Counted from the first letter of the stretch, positions 27,006-35,700 are shown. The stretch is 64,000 nucleotides of DNA from Paenibacillus mesophilus (GCF_005938385.1 NZ_VCRA01000003.1:186001-250000), one strand, 5' to 3'. Numbers and translations are program-made. The notes: generated by a model not told the origin, from the sequence alone.

Positions 27006-28016
27006 TTACACTCCCTCTTCTTCGGCATACACATGTGTGTACAAGTCCTGCGGATCCGGGAAAGGAGCTTTATCGCCGAACTCGGTAGCTTCCTTCAGCT
27101 CTGCAGTCAACTGCCCGTTCAGCTTCGCGTCTTCCTCTTCGCTCCATATTCCGGACTCGATCAAGTAGGCTTTGTAGCGCGGGATCGCATCCTTGCCGCG
27201 GTGCAGATCAACCTCTTCCTTCGTCCGGTAAGCCAGATCGTTATCGGAAGTGGAATGGGGGGACAGCCTGTACGTGACGGCTTCGATCAACGTCGGCCCT
27301 TCGCCGCGCATCGCCCGCTCGCGCGCTTCCTTGACGACGCGGAACACTTCCAGCACGTCGTTGCCGTCCACCTTGACGCCGGGGAAGCCGTAGCCGATCG
27401 CACGGTCCGCGATGGAACCCGCCACTTGGCGATGAATCGGGACCGATATCGCATATTGGTTGTTTTCACACATAAAGATGACGGGCAGCTTATGAACGCC
27501 TGCGAAATTGCAGCCTTCGTGGAAATCGCCCTGATTGCTCGACCCGTCGCCGAACGTGACGAAGGAGACGAATGACTCGCCTTTCATTTTCGCGGCGAGC
27601 GCGATACCGACGGCATGCGGCACCTGCGTAGTCACGGGGGAGGAGCCGGTGACGATCCGAAGCTTCTTATGCGAGAAATGACCGGGCATTTGCCGTCCGC
27701 CGCTGTTGGGGTCACCCGCTTTGGCGAACAGCGAAAGCATCAGCTCCTTGGGCGTCATGCCGACGCTGAGTACGAATGCATAGTCGCGGTAGTAGGGCAG
27801 AAAATAATCGCGATTCCGGTCGAGCGCGAATGCCGCGCCGACTTGGGCCGCCTCCTGTCCGATGCCGGAAACGTGAAAGTTGATTTTGCCCGCACGTTGA
27901 AGCAGCAGGGCGCGTTCGTCATACTTTCGGGCGAGCAGCATGAACCTGTACATGTCGAGCGCTTGCGTGTCGGAAAGGCCAAGTTGCTTATGCTTCGTCA
28001 ATTGACCGATGGACAT
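27006..28016 (-). CDS. bkdAA: Branched-chain 2-oxoacid dehydrogenase E1 alpha subunit
   Basis: This 336-residue subunit carries the thiamine-diphosphate motif GDGSSNQGDFHEGCNFAGVHKLPVIFMCENN (in part) near residues 165-195 and the phosphorylation-loop region RLSPHSTSDND near 275. FHVSGIGQEAAQVGAAFAL and HFSHKKLRIVTGSSPVTTQ also fit. The ATG follows AGGAGGCTG. A promoter-like TTGTAT-N17-TATAAT lies 205 bases upstream in the gap after lpdV. Confidence 0.92.
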   Translation of the reverse strand: MSIGQLTKHKQLGLSDTQALDMYRFMLLARKYDERALLLQRAGKINFHVSGIGQEAAQVGAAFALDRNRDYFLPYYRDYAFVLSVGMTPKELMLSLFAKAGDPNSGGRQMPGHFSHKKLRIVTGSSPVTTQVPHAVGIALAAKMKGESFVSFVTFGDGSSNQGDFHEGCNFAGVHKLPVIFMCENNQYAISVPIHRQVAGSIADRAIGYGFPGVKVDGNDVLEVFRVVKEARERAMRGEGPTLIEAVTYRLSPHSTSDNDLAYRTKEEVDLHRGKDAIPRYKAYLIESGIWSEEEDAKLNGQLTAELKEATEFGDKAPFPDPQDLYTHVYAEEEGV

Positions 28017-28220
28017 GGGGCTTCAGCCTCCTGATCGGCCGAACGGATATGGCGTCTGGAGCGCCTTCGCTCGCCGGAATAGTAAATACAAAAAAATCTG
28101 CTTGATCATGATCGATAAGTATCGGGGTTCCCGTAAAACATCTGGATTAGCGTCGAAGCAAAGACTCCACTTGACGGAGTGATTTTAGTATCAGGTCTTA
28201 AGAGTTGACACTATAAGTAT

Positions 28221-28249
28221 ATTATAATCGCTTTTGGCCGTGAATACAA
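28221..28249 (-). promoter_or_regulatory. Candidate sigma-A promoter before bkdAA
   Basis: On the minus strand TTGTAT (28244-28249), 17 bases, then TATAAT (28221-28226). The -10 is perfect and the -35 matches at three of six bases. The 261-base gap between lpdV and bkdAA otherwise holds no gene; it could carry an attenuator or CodY-type control that I cannot define. Confidence 0.4.
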
Positions 28250-28277
28250 TTTAACGGAATTTGTCCGCCTTGGCGGT

Positions 28278-29699
28278 TTATCCTCCGATCGACAGCCCGT
28301 CCACCGACAGCATGGCCTCGCCAAGCGCTTCGGACAATGTAGGGTGCGGATGGATGACGCTGCCTACTTCCCAAGGCGTTGCATCGAGCAGTTTGGCAAG
28401 GGCCGCTTCCGAGATCAGATCGGTCGCATTCGGCCCGATAATATGTACGCCGAGCAGATCATTCGTCTTCGCGTCGGCTACCACTTTTACGAACCCGTCG
28501 TTCTCGCCGTAAACGAGCGCTTTGCCGAGCGGCTTAAACGAGAACTTGGCCGTCTTCAGCTCATAGCCCAGTTCGGCCGCCTGACGTTCGGTCCAGCCGA
28601 CGGAAGCCACCTCAGGGCGGGTATACACGCATCGCGGCACCAGATGCGAGGCATGCCTATGCGTCGTTTTGCCGGAGGCATGCTCGGCTGCGGCGATTCC
28701 TTCATGTCCGGCCGCGTGTGCGAGCTGCACCCCGCCGTTCACATCGCCGACGGCATAAATATGCGGTTCGGTCGTTTGCAGAAATTCGTTCACTTTAATA
28801 ACGCCTTTCTCGATGCGTACATCCGTATTCTCCAGCCCGATTCCATCGGCGTTGGCGACTCGTCCGACCGACACGAGCATCGTTTCCGCAGTCAGCGTTT
28901 CCTCGCCTTTGGCCGTTTCCACCGTCATCCGGACGCCGTCCTCGCCGCTAGCAACGGAATCGACGAGCAGCTTCGTACCGGTCATGATCCGGATGCCCCG
29001 TTTCTTGAACAATCGCTCCAGCTCCCGCGACACGTCCTCGTCTTCGGTAGGAAGCAGCCGGCGCTCCGCCTCGACGATCGTCACCTCGACGCCGAACTCC
29101 CGCAGCATCGTGGCCCACTCCACGCCGATGACGCCTCCGCCGACGATGACGATCGATGTGGGCAAGCTCTCCATCTCGAGCGCATGGTCGCTTGTCATAA
29201 TCCGTCGGCCGTCCGCCTCCAAGCCCGGCAGCATGCCCGGCCTGGACCCGGTCGCAATGATGAGCTGGGCGGGCACGAGCGTCTCCATATCTCCGTCCTC
29301 CAGCTCAACGGCGACCGAGCCGCTTCTCGGCGAGAAGATCGAAGGCCCGATGATGCGCCCGTTCCCGCGGATGATTTCGATTTTATGTTTGGTCATCAAA
29401 TATTGCAGACCTTTGTGCAGTTGCTCTACGATTGCCGCTTTTCGTGCTTGGGCTTTCGAAAAATCGAACGATACCGTACCCGCCATCACGCCGAATTCGT
29501 CGGCCCGCTTCATCGTGGCATATACTTCGGCACTTCTCAGCAGCGCCTTGCTCGGGATGCAGCCCTTGTGCAGACAAGTGCCCCCGAGCTTGTCCCGCTC
29601 GACGATCGCAACCGACTTCCCCAGCTGTGCCGCGCGGATAGCCGCGGAATAACCGCCGATGCCGCCTCCGAGCACGACCAGGTCGAATGTTTTGGACAT
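28278..29699 (-). CDS. lpdV: Dihydrolipoyl dehydrogenase (E3) of the branched-chain complex
   Basis: This 473-residue flavoprotein has the FAD-binding GGGIGGYSAAIRAAQLG, the redox disulfide C42/C47 in GGTCLHKGCIPSK, the NAD-binding VIVGGGVIGVEWATML, AVGDVNGGVQLAHAAGHEG and the catalytic His-Glu pair in HPHPTLSE (about 450-457). The ATG is after GGGAGGAAC. It is first in the bkd unit. Unlike B. subtilis, no ptb, bcd or buk genes precede it: the next gene upstream is the divergent yqzF. Confidence 0.92.
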   Translation of the reverse strand: MSKTFDLVVLGGGIGGYSAAIRAAQLGKSVAIVERDKLGGTCLHKGCIPSKALLRSAEVYATMKRADEFGVMAGTVSFDFSKAQARKAAIVEQLHKGLQYLMTKHKIEIIRGNGRIIGPSIFSPRSGSVAVELEDGDMETLVPAQLIIATGSRPGMLPGLEADGRRIMTSDHALEMESLPTSIVIVGGGVIGVEWATMLREFGVEVTIVEAERRLLPTEDEDVSRELERLFKKRGIRIMTGTKLLVDSVASGEDGVRMTVETAKGEETLTAETMLVSVGRVANADGIGLENTDVRIEKGVIKVNEFLQTTEPHIYAVGDVNGGVQLAHAAGHEGIAAAEHASGKTTHRHASHLVPRCVYTRPEVASVGWTERQAAELGYELKTAKFSFKPLGKALVYGENDGFVKVVADAKTNDLLGVHIIGPNATDLISEAALAKLLDATPWEVGSVIHPHPTLSEALGEAMLSVDGLSIGG

Positions 29700-29820
29700 A
29701 AATGTTCCTCCCGTCTTTCGAAACGATGCCTTTATTGTACCAAAAGCGAATTAGACATCAAATAGGATTCGAGATAAGATAGAAGAATGACTACTATGAG
29801 CTGAAGAGAGGTCCCGCTTC

Positions 29821-30090
29821 ATGAAAGAAAAATTTCAGCGGTTCGTCGCCATCCTGCTGCTCATTATCCCCGGAGCCGCCGCGACCTACGGCTTTCTTGC
29901 GATGAAAGACGCCTTCTTCGCGCAATTCGGACCGGAAGACGAGAATCCGCATATATTATGGGGCAAAATGGCGATCGGCTTCGTTTTATTCGTAGCCGGC
30001 GTCGCCTTCATCGGCGGCTGGATTTTTTTCCGCGACCGCAAGCGTAACTATGTCGCTCCCCGTTTCCGGGCAAAAAAAAAGCGGTCCTAG
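29821..30090 (+). CDS. yqzF: DUF2627 membrane protein (YqzF type)
   Basis: This 89-residue protein has two membrane helices (about residues 8-28 and 46-70) and a basic C-terminal tail (RDRKRNYVAPRFRAKKKRS). It matches DUF2627/YqzF, a small membrane protein found beside the bkd genes in bacilli, here divergent from lpdV. The ATG follows AGAGAGG. Its function is not known. The end abuts a tandem hairpin element. Confidence 0.82.
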   Translation: MKEKFQRFVAILLLIIPGAAATYGFLAMKDAFFAQFGPEDENPHILWGKMAIGFVLFVAGVAFIGGWIFFRDRKRNYVAPRFRAKKKRS

Positions 30091-30173
30091 ACCGGAATTG
30101 ACGTTATCTTTCTGTCAACATTCCGGTCCCTAGACCGGAATTGGCAGCTGTCAACGCCAACATTCCGGTCCTA
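30083..30173. repeat. Two tandem hairpins between convergent genes
   Basis: Arms GACCGGAATTGAC (30090-30102) / GTCAACATTCCGGTC (30114-30128), and GACCGGAATTGG (30133-30144) / CCAACATTCCGGTC (30157-30170). The two hairpins share sequence, with GGTC-CTAGACC junctions. They lie tail to tail between yqzF and the MraY-like gene, and the last CTAG carries that gene's TAG stop. A bidirectional terminator role is possible but there is no T run. Confidence 0.8.
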
Positions 30174-31007
30174 GACGCGCCCGAACCGGTCCAGCCACCG
30201 GACCCACCTATGCCGCTCGATCCATGCCGTGATCGAGCTTTTTTCCGCTGTCCGGTGCATCGCCGCCAGCACGGCAAGCGCCGGTCCTTGCAGCCATATG
30301 GGAGCCGCGACCGCCAGCGAGCAGCCGAGCGCGAACCCGAGCAGATTGGAACCGCAATCACCGAGCATATGCTTCCCCCGCAAATCACCCGGCATCAGTG
30401 CGATCCCCCCGGCGGCACTGGGCAGAAGCCAGATGATGCTTGCCCCTTCAGGTTTCGCGGCCAGTAGGATGGCCGCTCCGAGATAGAAGCTCTTCCACGC
30501 CCGTCCGGGTCTAACATCCAACAAATTAACGGCGTTTGCCGCCAGAACGATCGTCACCCAGTCGAGAAGTCCTTCCGCCCAATTACTGCTGTAGCGGGTG
30601 ACGATCCAGAATGCCGCAATTCCGATCACTCCGGCTTTGATTGCCCCCGTCGAAGGCGTTCGTGTTTCCCGCCATTGCCTCCAATGTCCGCCGAAGCCTT
30701 TTACGGCCCGGTCTCCGATGGAATCGTCAATCCAGCCTGCAGCGAATACGAGCAAAAACGCCGCTGTATTCCCGCGAATAACGGCAGCCGTATCCATCCA
30801 AAGCCCGCTCGCGGCCGTCAGTTCGGCGATCGTGTGTAACAGAGCGAACAATAGTGCAAGCACGGCTCCCGATCCGACGGGGATGTTGTCCCCGGCATAG
30901 TTCGCCGCCGTCAATCCGTGCTGCCTAAGAAAACGAAGCGTCGCGGGAAGAACCGCACTTCCCGCGCAAGCAAGAACAACTATCCATATGATGTAAACGA
31001 TAATCAT
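30171..31007 (-). CDS. MraY/WecA-like glycosyl-1-phosphate transferase family protein
   Basis: This 278-residue integral membrane protein has about eight hydrophobic segments. It carries the family's short polar motifs in their usual order: AAGWIDDSIGDRAVKGFGGHWRQW (acidic DD pair), VLAANAVNLLDVRPGRAWKSF (N..NLxD motif) and GKHMLGDCGSNLLGFALG (LGDxGS). MraY itself is about 320 residues, so this is a short relative. The ATG overlaps the glycosyltransferase stop as ATGA. Together with the family 2 transferase and steA it suggests assembly of a lipid-linked glycan connected with division or sporulation; that is inference. Confidence 0.75.
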   Translation of the reverse strand: MIIVYIIWIVVLACAGSAVLPATLRFLRQHGLTAANYAGDNIPVGSGAVLALLFALLHTIAELTAASGLWMDTAAVIRGNTAAFLLVFAAGWIDDSIGDRAVKGFGGHWRQWRETRTPSTGAIKAGVIGIAAFWIVTRYSSNWAEGLLDWVTIVLAANAVNLLDVRPGRAWKSFYLGAAILLAAKPEGASIIWLLPSAAGGIALMPGDLRGKHMLGDCGSNLLGFALGCSLAVAAPIWLQGPALAVLAAMHRTAEKSSITAWIERHRWVRWLDRFGRV

Positions 31008-31702
31008 GGGACAGGCCTCATCCACCGATACAGCATCGTTTTTCCGACCGCGATCAATTGATTGCCCCGATGCATAAAGCCTAGAAGCGTTTTCCCCGTT
31101 TCCCTGTGCCGGAGCGGCAAAGGGACTTCGCAAATGCGAAAACCGAGGCGTGCCGCGTCTATCGTCAATCCGACTTCTATGCCGAATCCTTCGGGCAATC
31201 GGCCGATTTGCCGCAGCAGCTGGCTTCGAACGGCGCGTTGACCGGACAAAGGAGCTTCAAACCGAAGTCCCGTCAGCTTATAAATGCCTCTGCCGGCAAA
31301 CCGTTTTACGATCCCGAAGCCTCCGTTTGCAGGGGCAGCGGAGAAACGGGCGATCGCCATATCGGCATCCCCGTTCTGTACCGGCTGCAGCAGACCGGCC
31401 AGATGAACGGCCGAACACTCCAAATCGGCGTCGACGAACATGACGATATCGCCGCTCGCACGCGTCCAGCCGGTACGGAGTGCCGCGCCTTTGCCGAGCC
31501 TTCGCGCATGCTCGACCACGACTGTCGCCCAGCGGGCGGCTACGTCCGCCGTCCGGTCGCTGCTTCCGTCATCGACTACAATCAGTTCGGTCCACATCGG
31601 CTTGCCGGAATCGCCCCGTATTTGGTGAAGAGCCTCCAAGGTTGCCCCTATGGATCGTTCCTCGTTCCAAGCCGGTACGACGATCGATACCGTTGCGCTC
31701 AT
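31004..31702 (-). CDS. Family 2 glycosyltransferase
   Basis: This 232-residue GT-A-type enzyme begins MSATVSIVVPAWNEERSIGATL and has the acceptor/donor motifs ELIVVDDGSSDRTADVA, GKGAALRTGW and VMFVDADLECSA (DxD). It resembles polyprenol-phosphate sugar transferases (Dpm1-like). There is no membrane anchor. The ATG follows AAGGAGGCG and the gene overlaps the MraY-like gene by four bases, so the two are coupled. Confidence 0.88.
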   Translation of the reverse strand: MSATVSIVVPAWNEERSIGATLEALHQIRGDSGKPMWTELIVVDDGSSDRTADVAARWATVVVEHARRLGKGAALRTGWTRASGDIVMFVDADLECSAVHLAGLLQPVQNGDADMAIARFSAAPANGGFGIVKRFAGRGIYKLTGLRFEAPLSGQRAVRSQLLRQIGRLPEGFGIEVGLTIDAARLGFRICEVPLPLRHRETGKTLLGFMHRGNQLIAVGKTMLYRWMRPVP

Positions 31703-31737
31703 CCGCGCGCCTCCTTCCGCATTGTCAACGGTTAGTT

Positions 31738-31805
31738 AGGAACTTTAACGGAATAACCACATATCCCCGGTCGTCAGTCAGGGCGGTAATTCCGTTAAGG
31801 TTCTT
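31738..31805. repeat. Dispersed palindromic element AGGAACTTTAACGGAATTACC, copy 2
   Basis: Arms AGGAACTTTAACGGAATAACC (31738-31758) and GGTAATTCCGTTAAGGTTCTT (31785-31805) pair almost fully; the loop contains CCCCGGTCGTCAGTCAGGGC. The right arm includes the stop codon and last codons of steA. Confidence 0.85.
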
Positions 31806-32856
31806 TATTGGATATGTGCAAGTCCGGCACGACATGGAGCAGCGGCTTTTTCGGCTGCATCCACAAGCTCGCCCCTTTGGCATCGACCAGTTTATGGCCG
31901 ACCATCATCCGGACGAGCAGCGTGCTGGACATCCCCGCCCTGCCCTTTTCCAGAAAATCTACGGGATGACTGTGAGAGCCGACGATGACAATCTTCGCGG
32001 CTTCTTGCTCGAACGCGATCCGCATCGCGACGTCTTCGCTTGTTCCCGGAGCCGCGACGGTATCGCAGCTAAGCCCCAGACGCCGTATCCGCTCGAGCCC
32101 CGGAGCCCGGCCATCCACGTAAGCGTGTACGAGCAGTTGAGCAGCGATATGAAGCGTCTCATCCGATACGCTGTCCATGTCGCCGATAATGAAATCCGGC
32201 CGATAGCCTTGAGCGGTCAAGGCGTCGGCTCCTCCGTCGACCCCTACCATTACGGGCTTCACTTCGTTTATGTAAAATCTCAGGGCGGCCAAGTCTTCCT
32301 TATAGCCTTTGCCCCGGGAAACGATAAGAACGTGATTCATTTTGATCTTCCTACCGAGCGGCGGAAGGTCCAGCGGCTTGAGCAGCATATCCAGCTCTTT
32401 ATTCGCATAATGAAGCGTATTTTCGGCGAAGCCGATCACCGTGCGCCCAAAGCTCCACTCGGCCAAACGGTTTGCCTCGATCATCTCTTCCCAGCCGAAC
32501 GACCGGCAAGGGATCGCAATTGGCCCGACTGCGAGCATTCCTTCGCTGAGCGTCACCATTGACCCGTCGCGGACGGCTTCGAAACACTCATCTTCGATCT
32601 CGAATACGGGAACACCCGAACGCAGCAAACATAAGGGGCCTTCGTGCGGGAACTTGCCGGTCATCGTCCTGGCCGCATTTACTACCGCTTTTACACCGGC
32701 CAGCAGCAGCCCTTCCGCAGCAGGTTCGTCCAGATCGGCATGCCGGATCAAGGCGATCTCGCCCTTCCGGATGGAACGGAGCAGCCGCTTCGTATTGTTA
32801 TCGGAACGTATGGTGCCCTCGATATCGGATATCGGCCTCGCGCTTTTTACTCCCAT
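31795..32856 (-). CDS. steA: Putative cytokinetic ring protein SteA
   Basis: This 353-residue protein matches SteA, which contains a thiamin-pyrophosphokinase-like catalytic region (KPVMVGVDGGADALTAQGYRPDFIIGDMDSVSDETL, given here in part, near residues 205-240) without the usual kinase context. The N-terminus includes KGEIALIRHADLDEPAAEGLLLAGVKAVVNA. SteA was described with SteB at the division ring in Corynebacterium. The C-terminal portion has a weakly hydrophobic stretch but no clear helix, and the usual SteB partner is absent. The ATG at 32856 follows GGAGGGACC. The C-terminal KEP-stop is encoded by a palindromic element. Confidence 0.85.
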   Translation of the reverse strand: MGVKSARPISDIEGTIRSDNNTKRLLRSIRKGEIALIRHADLDEPAAEGLLLAGVKAVVNAARTMTGKFPHEGPLCLLRSGVPVFEIEDECFEAVRDGSMVTLSEGMLAVGPIAIPCRSFGWEEMIEANRLAEWSFGRTVIGFAENTLHYANKELDMLLKPLDLPPLGRKIKMNHVLIVSRGKGYKEDLAALRFYINEVKPVMVGVDGGADALTAQGYRPDFIIGDMDSVSDETLHIAAQLLVHAYVDGRAPGLERIRRLGLSCDTVAAPGTSEDVAMRIAFEQEAAKIVIVGSHSHPVDFLEKGRAGMSSTLLVRMMVGHKLVDAKGASLWMQPKKPLLHVVPDLHISNKEP

Positions 32857-32930
32857 CCCGGTCCCTCCGCCACTGATGCGTTTTCGATTATGAATAGTTT
32901 GGTCAAAATGGCCGGTCGTCATGCGCACGG

Positions 32931-32962
32931 AAAAAAACCCTCCGCTTTCGTTAAGCGGAGGG
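32931..32962 (-). terminator. Intrinsic terminator between spo0E and steA
   Basis: On the minus strand CCCTCCGCTT-AACG-AAAGCGGAGGG runs into seven T. It follows spo0E and isolates steA. Confidence 0.9.
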
Positions 32963-33010
32963 ATGGGCCGGGCCGTTACCCGGTAACTTACCTGTATGTA
33001 ACGAGCACTT

Positions 33011-33114
33011 AGGAACTGTCACGCAATTACCTACCCTGTAACCGATACCCCTGACCCATTCATGAGATGAAAAGGGCATCTCCGTGCAATACTTTATTAC
33101 GTGACGGTTCCTTA
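33011..33114. repeat. Dispersed palindromic element, copy 3 (diverged)
   Basis: AGGAACTGTCACGCAATTACC (33011-33031) resembles the left arm of copies 1 and 2, and pairs with TTACGTGACGGTTCCT (33097-33112) with one mismatch over 13 bases. The right arm abuts the TAA stop of spo0E. Confidence 0.7.
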
Positions 33115-33282
33115 TTTGCACTCCTGCTGCAGTTTAATGAATTGTACCAAAAATTCGTCGAGCTGCTGGCTCATCTCCAGCACGGTGTCGTCTGCAAAGG
33201 TGCCTTTCTGCATGGCAAGCGCCACCAAGTCTCCGCGAAGCTGCTCTATCGTCTCAGCTTCTTCCAACAATACCGCGTTCAT
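33112..33282 (-). CDS. spo0E: Spo0E-family aspartyl-phosphate phosphatase
   Basis: This 56-residue frame (MNAVLLEEAETIEQLRGDLV at the N-terminus) ends LDEFLVQFIKLQQECK. Two helices and the signature S38-Q-Q-L-D42 (SQxLDxxL) identify the Spo0E family, which removes phosphate from Spo0A~P and so delays sporulation. The ATG follows AGAGGAAGG and a strong terminator follows. It is 171 bases long and sits about 7 kb from spo0A, its likely target. It may be one of several paralogues. Confidence 0.88.
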   Translation of the reverse strand: MNAVLLEEAETIEQLRGDLVALAMQKGTFADDTVLEMSQQLDEFLVQFIKLQQECK

Positions 33283-33622
33283 GTTTTTTCCTTCCTCTTT
33301 CGTATTTGATCTTTTGTTAACGTTTGTATTTAGAATTCATTATAATACGATTCATCCGTCGGTGTTTGTCACTTCTTGTCAAGCACTTTTCAAAATTTTG
33401 TGAACATCGGACACGATCGTCCAACTTTCCACGTAATACGGCTAATAACCCGGGCATCTTTCGAGTCATACCCTTTCATCCCGACACCATCCCCGCTTTT
33501 TTCCAGATATCCCCCAACTTTTTTATCTGAAATTAAGGTTCCGCCCGGGTGGATTTGTTATAGTTGGAAAAACGGACTTTCATCTATTCATTCTGATCCG
33601 TCAGAGAGGGGTTCATACAAGC
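33283..33622. other. Intergenic region between spo0E and the PrsA-like gene
   Basis: About 340 bases divergent between spo0E and the foldase. Both promoters must lie here. The segment 33300-33370 is AT-rich; I see no convincing gene or structured RNA. Confidence 0.5.
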
Positions 33623-34540
33623 ATGAAATCAAGAAGATCAAAGGATACGGGCAAACTGTGGATAGGGGTTTCCGTCATTCTGTTCGTCATACTCGTCGGA
33701 GTATCCGTATACGCCTTTACTCGGGGCGGGGAGGAGAAAGACACCGCAGTCGCCACCGTGAACGGTGTCGATATCGGGAAGAAGCAATTGTTCGACGAAT
33801 TGATGAAGAACGGCGGCTCGCAAGTATTGAACAATTTGATTCAAGAAGAGCTTGTGAAGCAGGAAGCGGACAAAGCGGGGATCCAGGTAACGGATGCCGA
33901 CCTGAATAAAGAGCTTGACTCGTTCAAGAAAGGGCTCTCCATTTCGTCGGACGAAGAGTTCGAAATGATGCTCATGCAGTACGGCATGACGAAAGACGAT
34001 CTAAAGAAGCAAATGCCGATGCAAGTCCGGCTGCGCAAAATGCTGGAACCGAAAACGAACGTAACCGAAGAAGAAATGAAGAAATATTATGACGAAAATA
34101 AAGAGACGCTGTCTACTCCCGAGCAAGTGAAGGCGTCACACATTTTGGTTAAGACCAAAGAGGAGTCGGAAGCGATATTGACCCAGTTGAATACGGGGGC
34201 CGACTTCGCCCAACTGGCCAAAGAAAAATCAACCGATCCGGGCTCGAAAGATAAAGGAGGAGACTTGGACTTTTTTGCCAAAGGGACAATGGTCAAGGAA
34301 TTCGAGGACGCGGCCTTCACTCTCCCCGTAGGGCAGCTGAGCGGCGTCGTACAAACGGAGCACGGCTTCCATATTATCAAAGTAACCGACAAGAAAGCGG
34401 CGGTCATCCCGGCTTACGAAGAGAAGAAAAACGATATTCGCGAAACGCTCATTACGAATGAAGTTCAAGAGCTTGCCAGCTCTTGGATACAGGAAATATC
34501 GGGGAAAGCGAACATTACGAACCATTTGCAGGAAGGGTAA
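33623..34540 (+). CDS. PrsA-like peptidyl-prolyl isomerase (parvulin type), membrane anchored
   Basis: This 305-residue protein has an N-terminal membrane helix (about residues 12-32) and no lipobox cysteine. A SurA-like helical region follows (about 45-135), then a parvulin domain (VKASHILVKTKEES near 168, FAQLAKEKSTDPGSKDKGGDLDFFAKGTMVKEFEDAAF, GVVQTEHGFHIIKV). It should fold exported proteins outside the membrane. Unlike PrsA it seems anchored by an uncleaved helix. The ATG lies 12 bases after AGAGAGGGG. A bidirectional terminator separates it from the oxidoreductases. Confidence 0.88.
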   Translation: MKSRRSKDTGKLWIGVSVILFVILVGVSVYAFTRGGEEKDTAVATVNGVDIGKKQLFDELMKNGGSQVLNNLIQEELVKQEADKAGIQVTDADLNKELDSFKKGLSISSDEEFEMMLMQYGMTKDDLKKQMPMQVRLRKMLEPKTNVTEEEMKKYYDENKETLSTPEQVKASHILVKTKEESEAILTQLNTGADFAQLAKEKSTDPGSKDKGGDLDFFAKGTMVKEFEDAAFTLPVGQLSGVVQTEHGFHIIKVTDKKAAVIPAYEEKKNDIRETLITNEVQELASSWIQEISGKANITNHLQEG

Positions 34541-34588
34541 AATAATCCCCCGCCGAAAGGCTTCACCCTCCTATCTCAAACCTCAAGC

Positions 34589-34627
34589 AAAAAAGCCGTT
34601 CCTCCATATTGGGGGAACGGCTTTTCT
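34589..34627. terminator. Bidirectional intrinsic terminator
   Basis: AAAAGCCGTTCC and GGAACGGCTTTT close an 11-base loop, with A and T runs outside. It serves the PrsA-like gene and the convergent oxidoreductase. Confidence 0.85.
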
Positions 34628-34632
34628 AATCA

Positions 34633-35700
34633 TTATTTTTTCAAAGGCAGAAAAACTTCTTTCCCCGTACGGGCCGACTCGTAAATGGCAAGCACGACTT
34701 CCACCGCGTCGCGTCCTTCTCTGCCGGTAATCATCGGCTGACGGTTGTACCGTACGGCATCGATCATATCCTGAATTTGCACGGATGTCGTATCGGCCGG
34801 AGGCGCGGCTTTCGCTTCGCCCGTACCTTTGCCGTCGCCGAATCTTTTCAGCATGTCCGCCTCTTCGGCCGCCATGTTATCCCCGCGTATTTTCCAATCT
34901 GTAATGAGGTTGTCCTTCATGGCGATTCCGCCGTCCGAGCCGAATATTTCCAGAGACGTGCCGAAGCCCGGATATACGGCCGTCGTGCCGACGATCGTAC
35001 CGAATGCGCCGTTCGCGAACTTGACCAGCGCCACTCCCATATCTTCCGTCTCGATCCGGTGGGCGCTTACCTGCGTATGGCCGACTACGGATTGAACCGG
35101 ACCCATCATCCATTGAAGCAGGTCGATCGTATGGACGGCCTGATTCATCAGCGATCCGCCTCCGTCCCATGCCCATGTCCCTCTCCAGCCGCCGTTCTGA
35201 TCATAATATTCCTGCGTCCGGAACCATTTGACATGCGCATTGGCCAATACGAGCTTGCCTAGACGTCCGGCGTCGATGGCCTGCTTCATCTCGCGGATGG
35301 CCGGCATAAGCCGGATTTGGAATATGCATCCGAGCTGCAGGTCGCGTCTTGCGAACGCGTCGATCGCGCTATCGATCCGCTCCAGCGTAATGTCGAGCGG
35401 TTTCTCCGTGATGGCATGCTTACCCGCTGCGGCGATTTGGAGCAGCATTTCGGTATGCAGTCCGCTCGGGGTACAGACGTGAACGAGATCGATATCGTCC
35501 CGCTTCAGCAGCTCGCCCAAATCCGTATAGGCGTCCACGCCGTGTTGGGCGGCGAACGCTTCGGCCGCTTCTTTATTTTTGTCGCACACCGCGATCAGCT
35601 CCGCGCCTTCGGCGCGAAGGAGCGCATTCACATGCGCACGGCCGCGCCCGAGTCCGATGACGGCGGCTCCTACGTTCGATTTATCCTTTTTCTTGTTCAT
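34633..35700 (-). CDS. Gfo/Idh/MocA family oxidoreductase 1
   Basis: This 355-residue NAD(P)-dependent enzyme has the Rossmann motif GAAVIGLGRGRAHVNALL, VHVCTPSGLHTEML and the characteristic catalytic EKP (HAITEKPLDI) near residue 103. The C-terminal sheet domain carries AWDGGGSLMNQAVHTIDLLQWMMG, whose HxxDL is the active histidine. Family members oxidise inositols, glucose derivatives and other sugars. The ATG at 35700 follows GGGAGGGG, 25 bases after a second oxidoreductase, so the two form an operon divergent from the GH31-AraC gene. Confidence 0.93.
   Translation of the reverse strand: MNKKKDKSNVGAAVIGLGRGRAHVNALLRAEGAELIAVCDKNKEAAEAFAAQHGVDAYTDLGELLKRDDIDLVHVCTPSGLHTEMLLQIAAAGKHAITEKPLDITLERIDSAIDAFARRDLQLGCIFQIRLMPAIREMKQAIDAGRLGKLVLANAHVKWFRTQEYYDQNGGWRGTWAWDGGGSLMNQAVHTIDLLQWMMGPVQSVVGHTQVSAHRIETEDMGVALVKFANGAFGTIVGTTAVYPGFGTSLEIFGSDGGIAMKDNLITDWKIRGDNMAAEEADMLKRFGDGKGTGEAKAAPPADTTSVQIQDMIDAVRYNRQPMITGREGRDAVEVVLAIYESARTGKEVFLPLKK

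Noticed and set aside
25938-27575. A 545-codon plus-strand frame opposite bkdAB/bkdAA
   Set aside because: It is antisense to two complete E1 subunits with no independent evidence.
28205-28228. TTGACA followed by TATAAT on the plus strand
   Set aside because: The spacer is only 12 bases and no gene starts downstream in that direction; the minus-strand arrangement with 17 bases is better.
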